Source: UBA9662 sp002729415 (GTDB taxonomy: Bacteria; Poribacteria; WGA-4E; UBA9662). Taken from it: a stretch of DNA of 25,648 nt. Under the pieces are notes generated by a model. That model did no database searches, was not told where the DNA came from, and saw only the letters and a list, made by a program, of their open reading frames with translations. The stretch is from contig PBXZ01000124.1 of assembly GCA_002729415.1 (NCBI GenBank), positions 1 through 25,648 on the forward strand. Reading direction: 5' to 3'. The position numbers and the translations under genes were made by a program. Below are positions 16,663-25,310 of this stretch, one piece after another. Within the stretch, counting starts at the first letter, position 1; every line of letters begins with the position of its first letter.

Positions 16663-18288
16663 TTAATCTGATTGATTGGCAACCTCGCCCCAATAAACAT
16701 CCAGCAACCATGCCTCTTCGCTTTCCAACTCCCGGCGATTGTAACTGCCGTACTCGGCTTCGACTTCTGTCCACGGATGAAGACGCAATTTGATTTCTTG
16801 ACCCACTTTGAAAGTTGCTGCTGCTGTCCATCGATTTTTACGCATCCCCCATACGAACACGACTACTTCCTCTGGAAGACTGACTCCGTTGTGTGTTTGG
16901 ATGTTCTGGAGATGGAGTGCAATCAAGCACTCTGGATATGGAACACTACCTGGAGNGGGCGGNTCCGTTTTGTTCCTGATGATCGCAGTGATTGTTACAT
17001 GCTGACCNTGAACGCGTTGCCCTGCCAGTTCGGGAAACGACGGAATCAGCAAATCGAGCAGTTTCCAGTCACCCGAGAAGAGTTCTCTCGCTGCAAACTG
17101 ATAGACAACCACGCGTTTTCCTGCCAGTCGATTGTCGCCGCGTTTTAATTCCTGTGCGAGTGCTTGACGAGTTGCGTAAGCCCCGCCAGCATTAATCACA
17201 ATCTTGTCAATTGGTTGTTCCAATGCGAAGCTGAGTTGTTCAACGAAGCCACCTGATTCCCCCCANCCCATACCCTCAAGCGAGTAGATATTGCTGAAAC
17301 TATCCCCCAAAAANAGAATCTCTGCATCCCGTTTGGGTTTCCAAGGTTCGCNAGAAAGAGTCTGAACAATATGGGTTGTAACGCGCTCGGGTGGAAACAT
17401 TGTTTGGTCTCCTGGCAATTTAAGCATTTCGGCAATATCACCGAGGTTCGNTATCGCGACTGCCGTTTGAGTGTATGAACGCGATGTTGATGTGGACAAT
17501 TCGATCCGTTCCACAATCAATTTTGCCAAGTGTGTTGCAACGNATTCCATCGCTTTTGGCGTCCAATGCGTGTCGGTCTTTAGATATTGGTCACTTTNTC
17601 GAGCAGCATTGAACAGAATTTTCGACGGATCAAAGACCAAGATCCCTTCCGATACTAATGCCTCGATGAATGCCAAATCGGATGGATTGCGTATAGGTGC
17701 GTTTGGATTGACGTATCGATTGGAGAATTTTTCAGGATGAATTGTTGGTTTAAGTGGTGTTGGCATAACGATAAGCTTGATGTTATGGGTTTTCAACTGA
17801 CGATCGAAATCAACAATTGCTTTGATTGGATCGAGTTGTAGTGACGAATCCCAGGGTTTACCATTCAATTTTTTTGCTTGCTGATGCCCTTTGTCAAGGA
17901 ACCCATACCCGATCAATGAATCCAAATCGGATCGGTAGAACAACCAGCCATCTCGTCCCACATATGCTTGCTCGTTGCCAAGATGGAAATAGCGGGTCAA
18001 GATCGACTGTNCNCGTGGCAGAAGCCAGTTGCAAACGACCGATTCCTCTTCAAGCTCGTCCTCGTACTTTTCGATCTCTTCTTCGCTTGGCANCGGCAGT
18101 AGGCGAAAAGCATCGTACACTTGTGGCAGTTTACGTTCCCAAATCTCAGAAGTATGTTGGATAACCGGAACGAAAAGAATAGTCACACAGAAGAAGACAG
18201 TACTTACCAAGCTTACATTTCGTTTAACAAGAGTAAATCCGATTTCTTTNTCTGCTGTTTGCCGTCGGCTTTCTGCTAGGTTTTGCAT
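16663..18288 (-). CDS. AlgJ-like membrane-anchored SGNH acetyltransferase with C-terminal shared module
   Basis: The 541-residue protein has one N-terminal membrane segment (25-43) and a periplasmic SGNH domain of AlgJ type. Motifs run GRDGWLFYRS (111-120), VMPTPLKPTIHPEKFS (174-189), the catalytic pair in KTDTHWTPKAME (D239, H241), the AlgJ-type GDIAEMLKLPG (283-293) and the nucleophile in FLGDSFSNIYS (S330). After the SGNH core, residues 430-521 form the module also found in the two upstream SGNH proteins, with P450-Y451, W480, G496 and P505 in identical spacing. It begins seven bases after the AlgI stop and is surely co-transcribed with it. By analogy with alginate or cellulose acetylation it takes acyl groups delivered by AlgI and transfers them to a glycan or to a further acetyltransferase. 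Acceptor unknown. Confidence 0.9.
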   Translation of the reverse strand: MQNLAESRRQTAXKEIGFTLVKRNVSLVSTVFFCVTILFVPVIQHTSEIWERKLPQVYDAFRLLPXPSEEEIEKYEDELEEESVVCNWLLPXXQSILTRYFHLGNEQAYVGRDGWLFYRSDLDSLIGYGFLDKGHQQAKKLNGKPWDSSLQLDPIKAIVDFDRQLKTHNIKLIVMPTPLKPTIHPEKFSNRYVNPNAPIRNPSDLAFIEALVSEGILVFDPSKILFNAARXSDQYLKTDTHWTPKAMEXVATHLAKLIVERIELSTSTSRSYTQTAVAIXNLGDIAEMLKLPGDQTMFPPERVTTHIVQTLSXEPWKPKRDAEIXFLGDSFSNIYSLEGMXWGESGGFVEQLSFALEQPIDKIVINAGGAYATRQALAQELKRGDNRLAGKRVVVYQFAARELFSGDWKLLDLLIPSFPELAGQRVXGQHVTITAIIRNKTXPPXPGSVPYPECLIALHLQNIQTHNGVSLPEEVVVFVWGMRKNRWTAAATFKVGQEIKLRLHPWTEVEAEYGSYNRRELESEEAWLLDVYWGEVANQSD

Positions 18289-18295
18289 GGCTGAN

Positions 18296-19702
18296 CTAGA
18301 AAATAAAGTAGATGAATGGATTATAGGCCTGCGTCGCCAAAATGGCGAGTGATAACCAGANAAGTANCAAACATGCCCCCNCCTTGATGGGNGTCAAGTG
18401 CTTGGTCCAATTCCACGTTTGTGGACAACTCCAGATAACAACAACAGCGATTCCCATTATCAACAAATGGTACGGTTGATAAATGAGNCCAGCGATCAGA
18501 TCGGTGCCTGCTTGAGATTGTGTTAAGCCAAACATACTTTGCAAGTGAGTNATTGCANANGNCAGGTCACTGGTGCGGAAGAAGACCCACGCTACCAACA
18601 CAAGTAGGAACGTTACACTGACTCGAAACGGTTTGGGAAATAACTCATAGAAACTCGCTTTGCCACGCGTACGTTCGAGCGCTAACATGCCACCATGAAT
18701 CCCGCCCCAGATGACGAAGTTCCACGAAGNTCCATGCCATAATCCGCCAAGCAACATTACAATGCCAAGNTTAATATATGTGCGTCTTTGTCCACTACGA
18801 TTGCCGCCAAGAGGAACGTAGAGGTAATCACGTAACCAGCTGGACAGCGAGATGTGCCATCGTTGCCAAAATTCTGTGATTGATGCCGAGCAATAGGGNG
18901 AATCAAAGTTTTTGGGAAAAGTAAATCCAAGCATTAANCCCAAGCCGATTGCCATATCGGAATAGCCNCTGAAATCGAAGTAGATCTGAAAAGCATAAGC
19001 CAACGTNCNATACCAAGCATCAAGNGGGGAAACCAAACCAGCCTCAAACATCGTATCAGCGATCTTGCCACACGGATTGGCCAGCAGCACTTTCTTTGCC
19101 ATACCGAGGGCGAAAAACGCAAACCCACGGGCGAATTTCTGAAACGTGTGCGTTCGATTCTGCAGTTGATCGGAGATCTCCGAGAACCGAACGATAGGCC
19201 CCGCAACGAGTTGCGGAAACATCGACACATAGCAGGCAAAATCTATGAAATTTCGAATAGCTGCACCATCGCCACGATAGACGTCAATGGTGTAGCTCAT
19301 TGACTGGAATGTGTAGAAGCTGATTCCGAGCGGAAGCGTTACTCGAAGGACGTTCTCCCACAACGGCAAACCGAGCCAGTCCGTAACAAGATTATAGTTT
19401 TCAATAGTGAAGTTGAAATATTTGAAGAACCCAAGCAGAGAAAGATTGGTTACGATAGAAACAATCAATGCGGTTTTGCGAGCTTGCGTATTTTGTTTGT
19501 GTTCGGCGATAATTCGACCGCAAGTGTAGTCAACCAGTGTTGAGGCGAACATTGGAAAAACAAACAGAGGGTTTGCCCATCCGTAAAAGACGTAGCTGAA
19601 AACCGTCAACCCGAAATGCTTTGCTCGACGCGGGAGTAAATAGTAGGTTGCAAGTGCAATCGGGAGAAAATAGTAAACAAAAANATGTGAACTGAAAATC
19701 AT
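18296..19702 (-). CDS. algI: AlgI-type MBOAT O-acyltransferase
   Basis: The 468-residue polytopic inner-membrane protein is a membrane-bound O-acyltransferase that carries acyl groups from a cytoplasmic donor to the periplasmic side for polysaccharide acetylation. The catalytic histidine region GGLWHGXSWNFVIWGG places His at 323, close to AlgI H322 as I recall it. Other signature stretches are MIFSSHXFVYYFLPI at the start, LPLGISFYTFQSMSYTIDVY, MFPQLVAGPIVRF, YFDFXGYSDMAIG and ITEFWQRWHISLSSWLRDYLY with the second conserved histidine at 283, followed by VPLGGNR. Length is normal for the family (about 470-520). It is the core enzyme of the cluster, seven bases ahead of the AlgJ-like gene and 40 bases after the LamG-SGNH gene. 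No AlgF or polymer synthase is seen. The gene symbol denotes family type, not proven alginate acetylation. Confidence 0.95.
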   Translation of the reverse strand: MIFSSHXFVYYFLPIALATYYLLPRRAKHFGLTVFSYVFYGWANPLFVFPMFASTLVDYTCGRIIAEHKQNTQARKTALIVSIVTNLSLLGFFKYFNFTIENYNLVTDWLGLPLWENVLRVTLPLGISFYTFQSMSYTIDVYRGDGAAIRNFIDFACYVSMFPQLVAGPIVRFSEISDQLQNRTHTFQKFARGFAFFALGMAKKVLLANPCGKIADTMFEAGLVSXLDAWYXTLAYAFQIYFDFXGYSDMAIGLXLMLGFTFPKNFDXPYCSASITEFWQRWHISLSSWLRDYLYVPLGGNRSGQRRTYIXLGIVMLLGGLWHGXSWNFVIWGGIHGGMLALERTRGKASFYELFPKPFRVSVTFLLVLVAWVFFRTSDLXXAXTHLQSMFGLTQSQAGTDLIAXLIYQPYHLLIMGIAVVVIWSCPQTWNWTKHLXPIKXGACLXLXWLSLAILATQAYNPFIYFIF

Positions 19703-19742
19703 AGATACAAAACGTNAGACTTTGCCTCAGACGACCTCTTAA

Positions 19743-22598
19743 TCACTCCCGCTCACCCACCTCTACGAGACAGACATCGTCTATCTGTACAGGCATAGNA
19801 GCTCCCCTGCCAAGAGCGATAACACATTCGAATGAGTTCACACCGGATCGATTTGCTTGAGCAGGAATCACGAAATCAGTTCGCAAGGTGTGCCAGGTTC
19901 CATCACCCGGATGGTCAACCATGGCTACTATTTCTCTCCCGGCATCGTAGGAAATATTACAGCTCAGCATATTTACCTCGTCCGACCGTCCCTTAAGGGT
20001 CAATCGAAATTGCGCTCCAAGCGCCGAATCAGGAAGCTCGAACGTTTGCACGAGCACTGCGTGCTTATTACCATTCGGTGGGATCAACTCGACGCCGATT
20101 GCCCCACCCAACAGTTCAACCTTCCGGACATTGGCGTTCTCTCTGCGCCACCTCACTGGCCTATCGCCACTCCATAGTTCAAACATGGAGTTTGCCAATC
20201 CGCCCTGCTCCCCAAATCGCGTCCACCGTGTAGATGGTTTAAACATATAACTCTCGAGAAATGCAAGTATCACTACACGCTTTCCGCGGATATAATTTTC
20301 CCCCTTCATAGATAGCATACGCGGCACACGCGGTCCGGCGGCATCGCCATCAATGCGTGCGATCGACATTCCGATTTCTGCCGCGATGTACGAAGCCAGA
20401 TCCGCACTCTCGCCAGAGAAGAATTCCACAAAGCTATCCCCCATCAACAGTACNGGTGAACCCATATCCGGCTCAACATGTGAACCGTCGATATGACGTA
20501 CACAAATCACATCGAGCGACTCAGCCAAGTACAGCTGTCCATCGGCATCCAGCTCATCACGGAAATCTGTTCCTGGGCCAAAGTTGATACTTAACGACTC
20601 TTCCACGAAGCGTCTTCCCAATCCTTCCGGGTCGCGAATAAAGTCGTAGCGGGAGAGTCGCTTCCCGATCTTTTTAGCTGCAACTTGTATGCCGCTGGGT
20701 GCCCAATGCATGTCGGAACGCAGGTAGACGGGCCCATCCCCTGTCCGATAGGCATCCACCATTGCCTCATGTATGTTTAGTGCCTCGACATCAGCACGGA
20801 GCAGACGCTCGTTCAGCAGATCATAAAACGGGAAGAGCCGCGTGGCCACACCACTTCCGAACTCAGCTGACTCATCCGTCATCACATGAGCACGACCCGG
20901 GATGAGAACCACCAGCAGATCAATATTACGACTCTTTAGCGCGGCATTAAACTCAATGATGCTCTCCACGGCGCGCAACGCGGCATTGAACTCGGGGAAG
21001 TCGTCGCGCTCAGCCTTTAACAGCGCCTCTTCTCCCAACTTCAGGGCCGGGTACGCAGCAGCCAGATACCTCACATTTCCTGGATGGAAGCCGAAACCGT
21101 CCCGCCCAATATAATAGCTGGGGCCAACACCTTCCATGACTTCCAATTTCTCGGATAGCGTTTCGTAAAAGGGATCGACCGCCCGGAGCCACCGTGCATG
21201 CTCACTGCGATAGGGTTGTAGACGCTTGCGCGCGGATGCCAACTCATCGCGAATGGCGGCCGCACGAGCAGCACGTTCACGTCCCGTAAATGGTGTAGGC
21301 AAATCTCTTAGGACGTCAGCGTGTTCGACGCTTTCCTTCGTAATGAAAGCTGCCACATTGAACTCAGAGATGCGGGCGACTTCGAAGTCCAGCGACCGTC
21401 CCCCAGCGTCATAAAACCAGAGAAGAGAAAAGTCTTCTACGACATCAGTAGAGATAGGCTCAGACTCCAGATAAGGGTGGACTTCAAACGGCTCCAATAA
21501 CAGGACATGCTCACTACCAATCTTCGTATCCTTATAGGGTAGAGCATCTCGATCCAATACACACCAGTGAGCCACGTGAAGTTGCTCTTCTTCATACTGG
21601 CCGGACAACACCTCCCTTACTTCATAGAGAAATACAGCCAAGGACTGCGTATAGGGACTTAACTCCTGCGGTGTAGGAACATGTGACTTGTCCNGCAGAA
21701 CCGCTCGCACTCTCAACTGTGGGATTGGCTCACGCTCGGTAATTCGCGTTTTCTCGGCCTTATCGAGCGCAGCAAGCTCTTCCAGTGTCAACGCCCGGTC
21801 ATATACAGCCACACCTTCAATAATCCCATTCCACCGGCNGGACATCGACTGCGCGACTTCACCGAAACTCAATGTCGCCGCATTTGGAATCGACATCTTT
21901 TCGTCTAGAGTCTCTGCGGCAATCAACAATCCATTCACCACATAATGGAGAGTTCGATCAGCATACGTAATACCGATATGCCTTCTTTCACCGGGAAGTG
22001 CCTCGCAGACTCGATTTCCGTCCATACCCTCCGTGCGAAACATGATCTGAGCACCCCTCTGCACCAGCTTCATCCCTCTCTCGCCCACCGACAACGAAAT
22101 GATCCGCGCCTCATCTGCGATATCCCCATCGAAACAAGTAACCGACGCCATCAGTGTAAACGCCTGAGTCCTCTCTAGGTAGTCGGCAAGAAGAGAACCC
22201 ACCTGCTCAATCATATACCCGCCTGCACTCACGTCTAACGCACCAAATGCATTCCGCCGGGCGAACCCACGAGGCGTAGCCTCAAGCCAGTTAATTTGTT
22301 GTCCTTCCACATCCCGAGCAAAAATCTCATCATTGAGCGTTGACAATTGAAAAATCAGCCCTGCGTCCAACGCGTGTTCTTTCGGCGCACCGTTTTCTTC
22401 AGTCGTGTCGCCGTCAGGATTGGGCGAAATTTTGAGGATTTCTTGGGAAACGGCAGCAGGAACCGGTAACAAGTAGATGAAGANAAGATAGAGAGCAGCG
22501 TTAGTACCTTTGAGAAGTTGCAAAAGTTTTTCTTTCGGGTTTCGAAAACAGCCAGTGAACTTTGAGAATGGCACTTTTCGGGATCTGGATTTGTTCAT
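19743..22598 (-). CDS. LamG-like plus AlgX/J-type SGNH multidomain secreted protein
   Basis: The frame can begin at 22607, but the ATG at 22598 overlaps the upstream stop as ATGA, the usual sign of coupled translation, so I use it (951 residues). A positively charged N-terminus precedes a membrane or signal segment (about 34-50). Residues about 78-282 look like a LamG/concanavalin-type jelly-roll domain (RHIGITYADRTLHYVVNG, WNGIIEGVAVYDRALTLEEL). Residues about 296-395 carry the shared module (P315-Y316, W345, G361, P370). The SGNH domain follows: IGRDGFGFHPGN (a variant of DGWLFY), VLIPGRAHVMTDES, the pair in RSDMHWAPSG (D629, H631) and LLMGDSFVEFF (S722). The last 150 residues are beta-rich and may bind carbohydrate. 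Base composition appears more GC-rich than neighbours. A periplasmic acyltransferase binding a glycan is inferred. Confidence 0.85.
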   Translation of the reverse strand: MNKSRSRKVPFSKFTGCFRNPKEKLLQLLKGTNAALYLXFIYLLPVPAAVSQEILKISPNPDGDTTEENGAPKEHALDAGLIFQLSTLNDEIFARDVEGQQINWLEATPRGFARRNAFGALDVSAGGYMIEQVGSLLADYLERTQAFTLMASVTCFDGDIADEARIISLSVGERGMKLVQRGAQIMFRTEGMDGNRVCEALPGERRHIGITYADRTLHYVVNGLLIAAETLDEKMSIPNAATLSFGEVAQSMSXRWNGIIEGVAVYDRALTLEELAALDKAEKTRITEREPIPQLRVRAVLXDKSHVPTPQELSPYTQSLAVFLYEVREVLSGQYEEEQLHVAHWCVLDRDALPYKDTKIGSEHVLLLEPFEVHPYLESEPISTDVVEDFSLLWFYDAGGRSLDFEVARISEFNVAAFITKESVEHADVLRDLPTPFTGRERAARAAAIRDELASARKRLQPYRSEHARWLRAVDPFYETLSEKLEVMEGVGPSYYIGRDGFGFHPGNVRYLAAAYPALKLGEEALLKAERDDFPEFNAALRAVESIIEFNAALKSRNIDLLVVLIPGRAHVMTDESAEFGSGVATRLFPFYDLLNERLLRADVEALNIHEAMVDAYRTGDGPVYLRSDMHWAPSGIQVAAKKIGKRLSRYDFIRDPEGLGRRFVEESLSINFGPGTDFRDELDADGQLYLAESLDVICVRHIDGSHVEPDMGSXVLLMGDSFVEFFSGESADLASYIAAEIGMSIARIDGDAAGPRVPRMLSMKGENYIRGKRVVILAFLESYMFKPSTRWTRFGEQGGLANSMFELWSGDRPVRWRRENANVRKVELLGGAIGVELIPPNGNKHAVLVQTFELPDSALGAQFRLTLKGRSDEVNMLSCNISYDAGREIVAMVDHPGDGTWHTLRTDFVIPAQANRSGVNSFECVIALGRGAXMPVQIDDVCLVEVGERE

Positions 22599-24319
22599 TG
22601 GTACCATTGCCGAATTTCCTCCAACGCCCGCGTCAACTTCGTTGCCCCGGCTTCATTAAGGTGATCTAAGTCACGGAACATCTCCCTTCCAAAGCCGTGA
22701 TTGCCTCCCTGCAACAAATCGATGAAGACAAGATTGGAATATTGTCCTTCAAGCTCCTTCAATCGACCAACCAACTCCTGATACCCTTTTTTGGTCGTTC
22801 CATCGTCGTCCACCACAGGCNAATTACGGATAATCGGGTGGATTGGTGACAGGTACAACAAAACCCGAATTCCTTTTTCGTTCAATGCGGTAATCATCGA
22901 CTCAAGACGATTCCATCGCTTTTCTGAAATCTTCCACCTTTGCTTCCATTTCNTCTTTGTTTTTGGATTATCCCAAACATCATCATCCGATTCCGATCCC
23001 CACGGATTCTTCTGCCAATAATCGGCGACATAAGGAATCGAGGTGAGTTCCAAAACAGTCACATTTTGTCTTTTTGATGGTTGCCAGAGTGTATCTGAAT
23101 TAGCTCGGTCGAAAGCGAATCCACGGCTTCTCAAAAGCCTCTTATTCGTGGAATTCTCATGATGTATATTGACCACTCGTGGAGACGCCTGATACACCAC
23201 CCACTCCAGTTTAGGCAGTTTCAAAAGGTACTTATTAACCACTGTTTCCTGTAACTCCAATGGCGCTCCAGAAACCGATAGGTTATATGCCATTGGTGTG
23301 GTGCGATTTTCTTGACCAAAAAAGAGCTTTGCCAGTACGCTTTTTTCTCCTCTGGAGTCACCTAAAACAACCAATTTCAACTGGTCCTTCAGTAACCAAA
23401 AGGCTGGCATAGTGTCGGACAGAGTGCAGTTGTAGTCGTAACGATCTGCCACAGACTGGTTTTCGAGGATTTTCTGCCCGATATCGTGATAAAGTNGGAT
23501 ATCGGGGTCTAAATCCAACGTATCNCTGGTGTAGATGCCATCAAGTTCGTGGAATTGANGNAATGGACGAAGTGCCAACGCCTGCCTTTCTCCGATTTCT
23601 GCCTCTCGGATTGCCTGCAATTGGTTGTCGTAAATCGCCCAATGGGTGACACGGATTCTGTCCCCTTTGAATTTGCCTTTGATGCGCCTTTGAACATGAT
23701 ACTCATAAAACACCAGTGCATCACGATAAGGCGCAACATCAGAAAGCGTGGGGGAAATGGATTTGGCTAGGAGTTCGGCCTCAATCCGGATAGTGTCATC
23801 GTTATCGTCGTCGTCACTATCATCAATTTTTTTATACAACAACCATCCATCGGCGGCGACTTCCAGATCAATTTCCTTCCCCTCCCCGCTNGCTTCNATT
23901 TCATAAGAAACGCGTCCACCAAGCCGGGTTTTGCACCTTACTTCCTCGATCCAAAGATTTCTGATCTCTCTAGTGATCGTGTTACGCACAACTTGCGGAA
24001 GTTCAGAAAGAGGAATTTCCTCCTCAACCTTTTTTTTCTGCAGGGTACCATCGCCGGAAATTTTCAGTTCAATATCAATTCCATCACCTTCAGCATCCAC
24101 TTCATACACAATTTCATCGTCATCCTTGTCCCGGTCGATTTTATCTATCAGTGCCTGACCGATTTCACGGACAATCGTATCTTGGACCACAGCAGGAATT
24201 TCGGTCAGAGAAACCTTCTTCCCAAACCCGATGGTAACCCCAAAGCCAGTTGCCAATAAAATCACGAGCATCCAGCGAAAAATCTTGTGTTGTCGAATTT
24301 GGTGGTTGTCACCGATCAT
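22595..24319 (-). CDS. Tandem PepSY-like domains, shared module and canonical-order SGNH domain
   Basis: A TTG at 24337 opens the longest frame, but the ATG at 24319 with AAAGG ten bases upstream is preferred (574 residues). Residues about 15-33 form a signal peptide or anchor (RWMLVILLATGFGVTIGFG). Two repeats follow (about 37-97 and 102-164), each opening S-L-T-E-I-P-x-V-V or L-S-E-L-P-x-V-V and ending in acidic beta strands, like tandem PepSY-like/DUF2874 domains. An acidic run DDSDDDDNDD links them to the shared module (P197-Y198, W227, G243, P252). The C-terminal SGNH-like domain has LVVLGDSRG (S322) and ends with RDLDHLNEAGATKL, a DxxH motif (D550, H553), in the canonical order. It should be periplasmic. 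Its stop overlaps the LamG-SGNH start by ATGA. Its role beside AlgI is probably acyl transfer or removal. Confidence 0.85.
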   Translation of the reverse strand: MIGDNHQIRQHKIFRWMLVILLATGFGVTIGFGKKVSLTEIPAVVQDTIVREIGQALIDKIDRDKDDDEIVYEVDAEGDGIDIELKISGDGTLQKKKVEEEIPLSELPQVVRNTITREIRNLWIEEVRCKTRLGGRVSYEXEXSGEGKEIDLEVAADGWLLYKKIDDSDDDDNDDTIRIEAELLAKSISPTLSDVAPYRDALVFYEYHVQRRIKGKFKGDRIRVTHWAIYDNQLQAIREAEIGERQALALRPXXQFHELDGIYTXDTLDLDPDIXLYHDIGQKILENQSVADRYDYNCTLSDTMPAFWLLKDQLKLVVLGDSRGEKSVLAKLFFGQENRTTPMAYNLSVSGAPLELQETVVNKYLLKLPKLEWVVYQASPRVVNIHHENSTNKRLLRSRGFAFDRANSDTLWQPSKRQNVTVLELTSIPYVADYWQKNPWGSESDDDVWDNPKTKXKWKQRWKISEKRWNRLESMITALNEKGIRVLLYLSPIHPIIRNXPVVDDDGTTKKGYQELVGRLKELEGQYSNLVFIDLLQGGNHGFGREMFRDLDHLNEAGATKLTRALEEIRQWYQ

Positions 24320-24355
24320 TTTTAGCTTGCCTTTCAAAACTTCATATGTTCTCTT

Positions 24356-25231
24356 TTAACGGGTTTTGAATTTGACAATCTCCCCGTCTTCTTGTGCGAT
24401 ATAAATATATCCCATAGTGTCCAGCGCAACACCTTCCTGATCTTTTCCCGGCAACTGGTATTGATGGAGAACTTGACCATCGATACCCACTTCCTGTAAC
24501 AAATTGGGCTTATCGTTAATGACAACTAGTTGATTGCGTCTTGTGTCATAGGCGAGTCCAGAAATGTCAATCGTATCCATAGAAAAAAAACCGATAATCT
24601 TCCCTTTAGCCTTCTTTTTACTAGACGAGAGGATCGGAATATTGATTTGACATATTATTGAAGGTTCCTTACCCGGCCGAAGATCAAAAGATTGGTTCCC
24701 AACCCAAAATGTACCTCCTTCCGGATGTGATGGATCAGGAACAAAGACTATTGCTTCCAACCCGTGTCCCTTTTTCTTCAGTAATTCCCGACCATTGAAT
24801 TTCCGGTTTATTTCAAACTTTCGGATAATTCGCAGAGTTTTTTGGTCTATTTCAAGAATAGCATCGTTACCTTCAACAACAACATAAAGGTGGCCATTAA
24901 ATGGATTGACAGTGATTCCTTCAAGATCTTTCCCTTTCAAACGTTTAGAGCGAATTACCTTACCAACCGTTGTCATTTCATAGATATACCCCTCATCACC
25001 AATGACAAATAGATTTCTCCGTTTGGGGTGATAAGTAATTCCAGAAGGCTCCCTAATTCGATTTTGGCAAATATTTCCAATCCGTCTATAGGGAAGTTTG
25101 GAGGGATATGGTAAGGGGTACCGACTATCCTTGCTACCTGCAGGTTTTGTTGACAAAATAAAGTATGCGCACAACAAACTCGCAAATGCGACTAGCGCCA
25201 GCAACGCAATCCTTGATCCTACTAATTTCAA
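24356..25231 (-). CDS. SdiA-regulated (YjiK-like) beta-propeller protein
   Basis: The frame starts with TTG at 25231; an in-frame stop lies a few codons upstream and the first internal ATG is some 85 residues in, beyond the signal peptide, so TTG is the likely start. The 291-residue protein has an N-terminal signal peptide or anchor (IALLALVAFASLLCAYFILS). Propeller repeats of the SdiA-regulated family (PF06977 type) are evident: EPSGITYHPKRRNLFVIGDE, KDLEGITVNPFNGHLYVVVE, HGLEAIVFVPDPSHPEGGTF, ISGLAYDTRRNQLVVINDKP and DQEGVALDTMGYIYIAQEDG. The family is an extracytoplasmic NHL-like propeller of unclear function. It lies 36 bases ahead of the PepSY-SGNH gene and so probably belongs to the same operon, perhaps as a binding or scaffold protein. 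Confidence 0.88.
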   Translation of the reverse strand: MKLVGSRIALLALVAFASLLCAYFILSTKPAGSKDSRYPLPYPSKLPYRRIGNICQNRIREPSGITYHPKRRNLFVIGDEGYIYEMTTVGKVIRSKRLKGKDLEGITVNPFNGHLYVVVEGNDAILEIDQKTLRIIRKFEINRKFNGRELLKKKGHGLEAIVFVPDPSHPEGGTFWVGNQSFDLRPGKEPSIICQINIPILSSSKKKAKGKIIGFFSMDTIDISGLAYDTRRNQLVVINDKPNLLQEVGIDGQVLHQYQLPGKDQEGVALDTMGYIYIAQEDGEIVKFKTR

Positions 25232-25310
25232 CTTATTGTGCTCATGACGTCACATTCCTGGTAATCAGTCTGCTTTCAAGTCGTTTGGATACCTGTTCGA
25301 GTTTGTATTC

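Noticed and set aside
23830..23860. DGWLLYKK in the second PepSY-like repeat resembling the DGWLFY motif of AlgJ proteins
   Set aside because: The position aligns with the usual D-x-D-G-x-L ending of PepSY-like repeats, as in repeat one (GDGTLQKK), so the similarity is coincidental.
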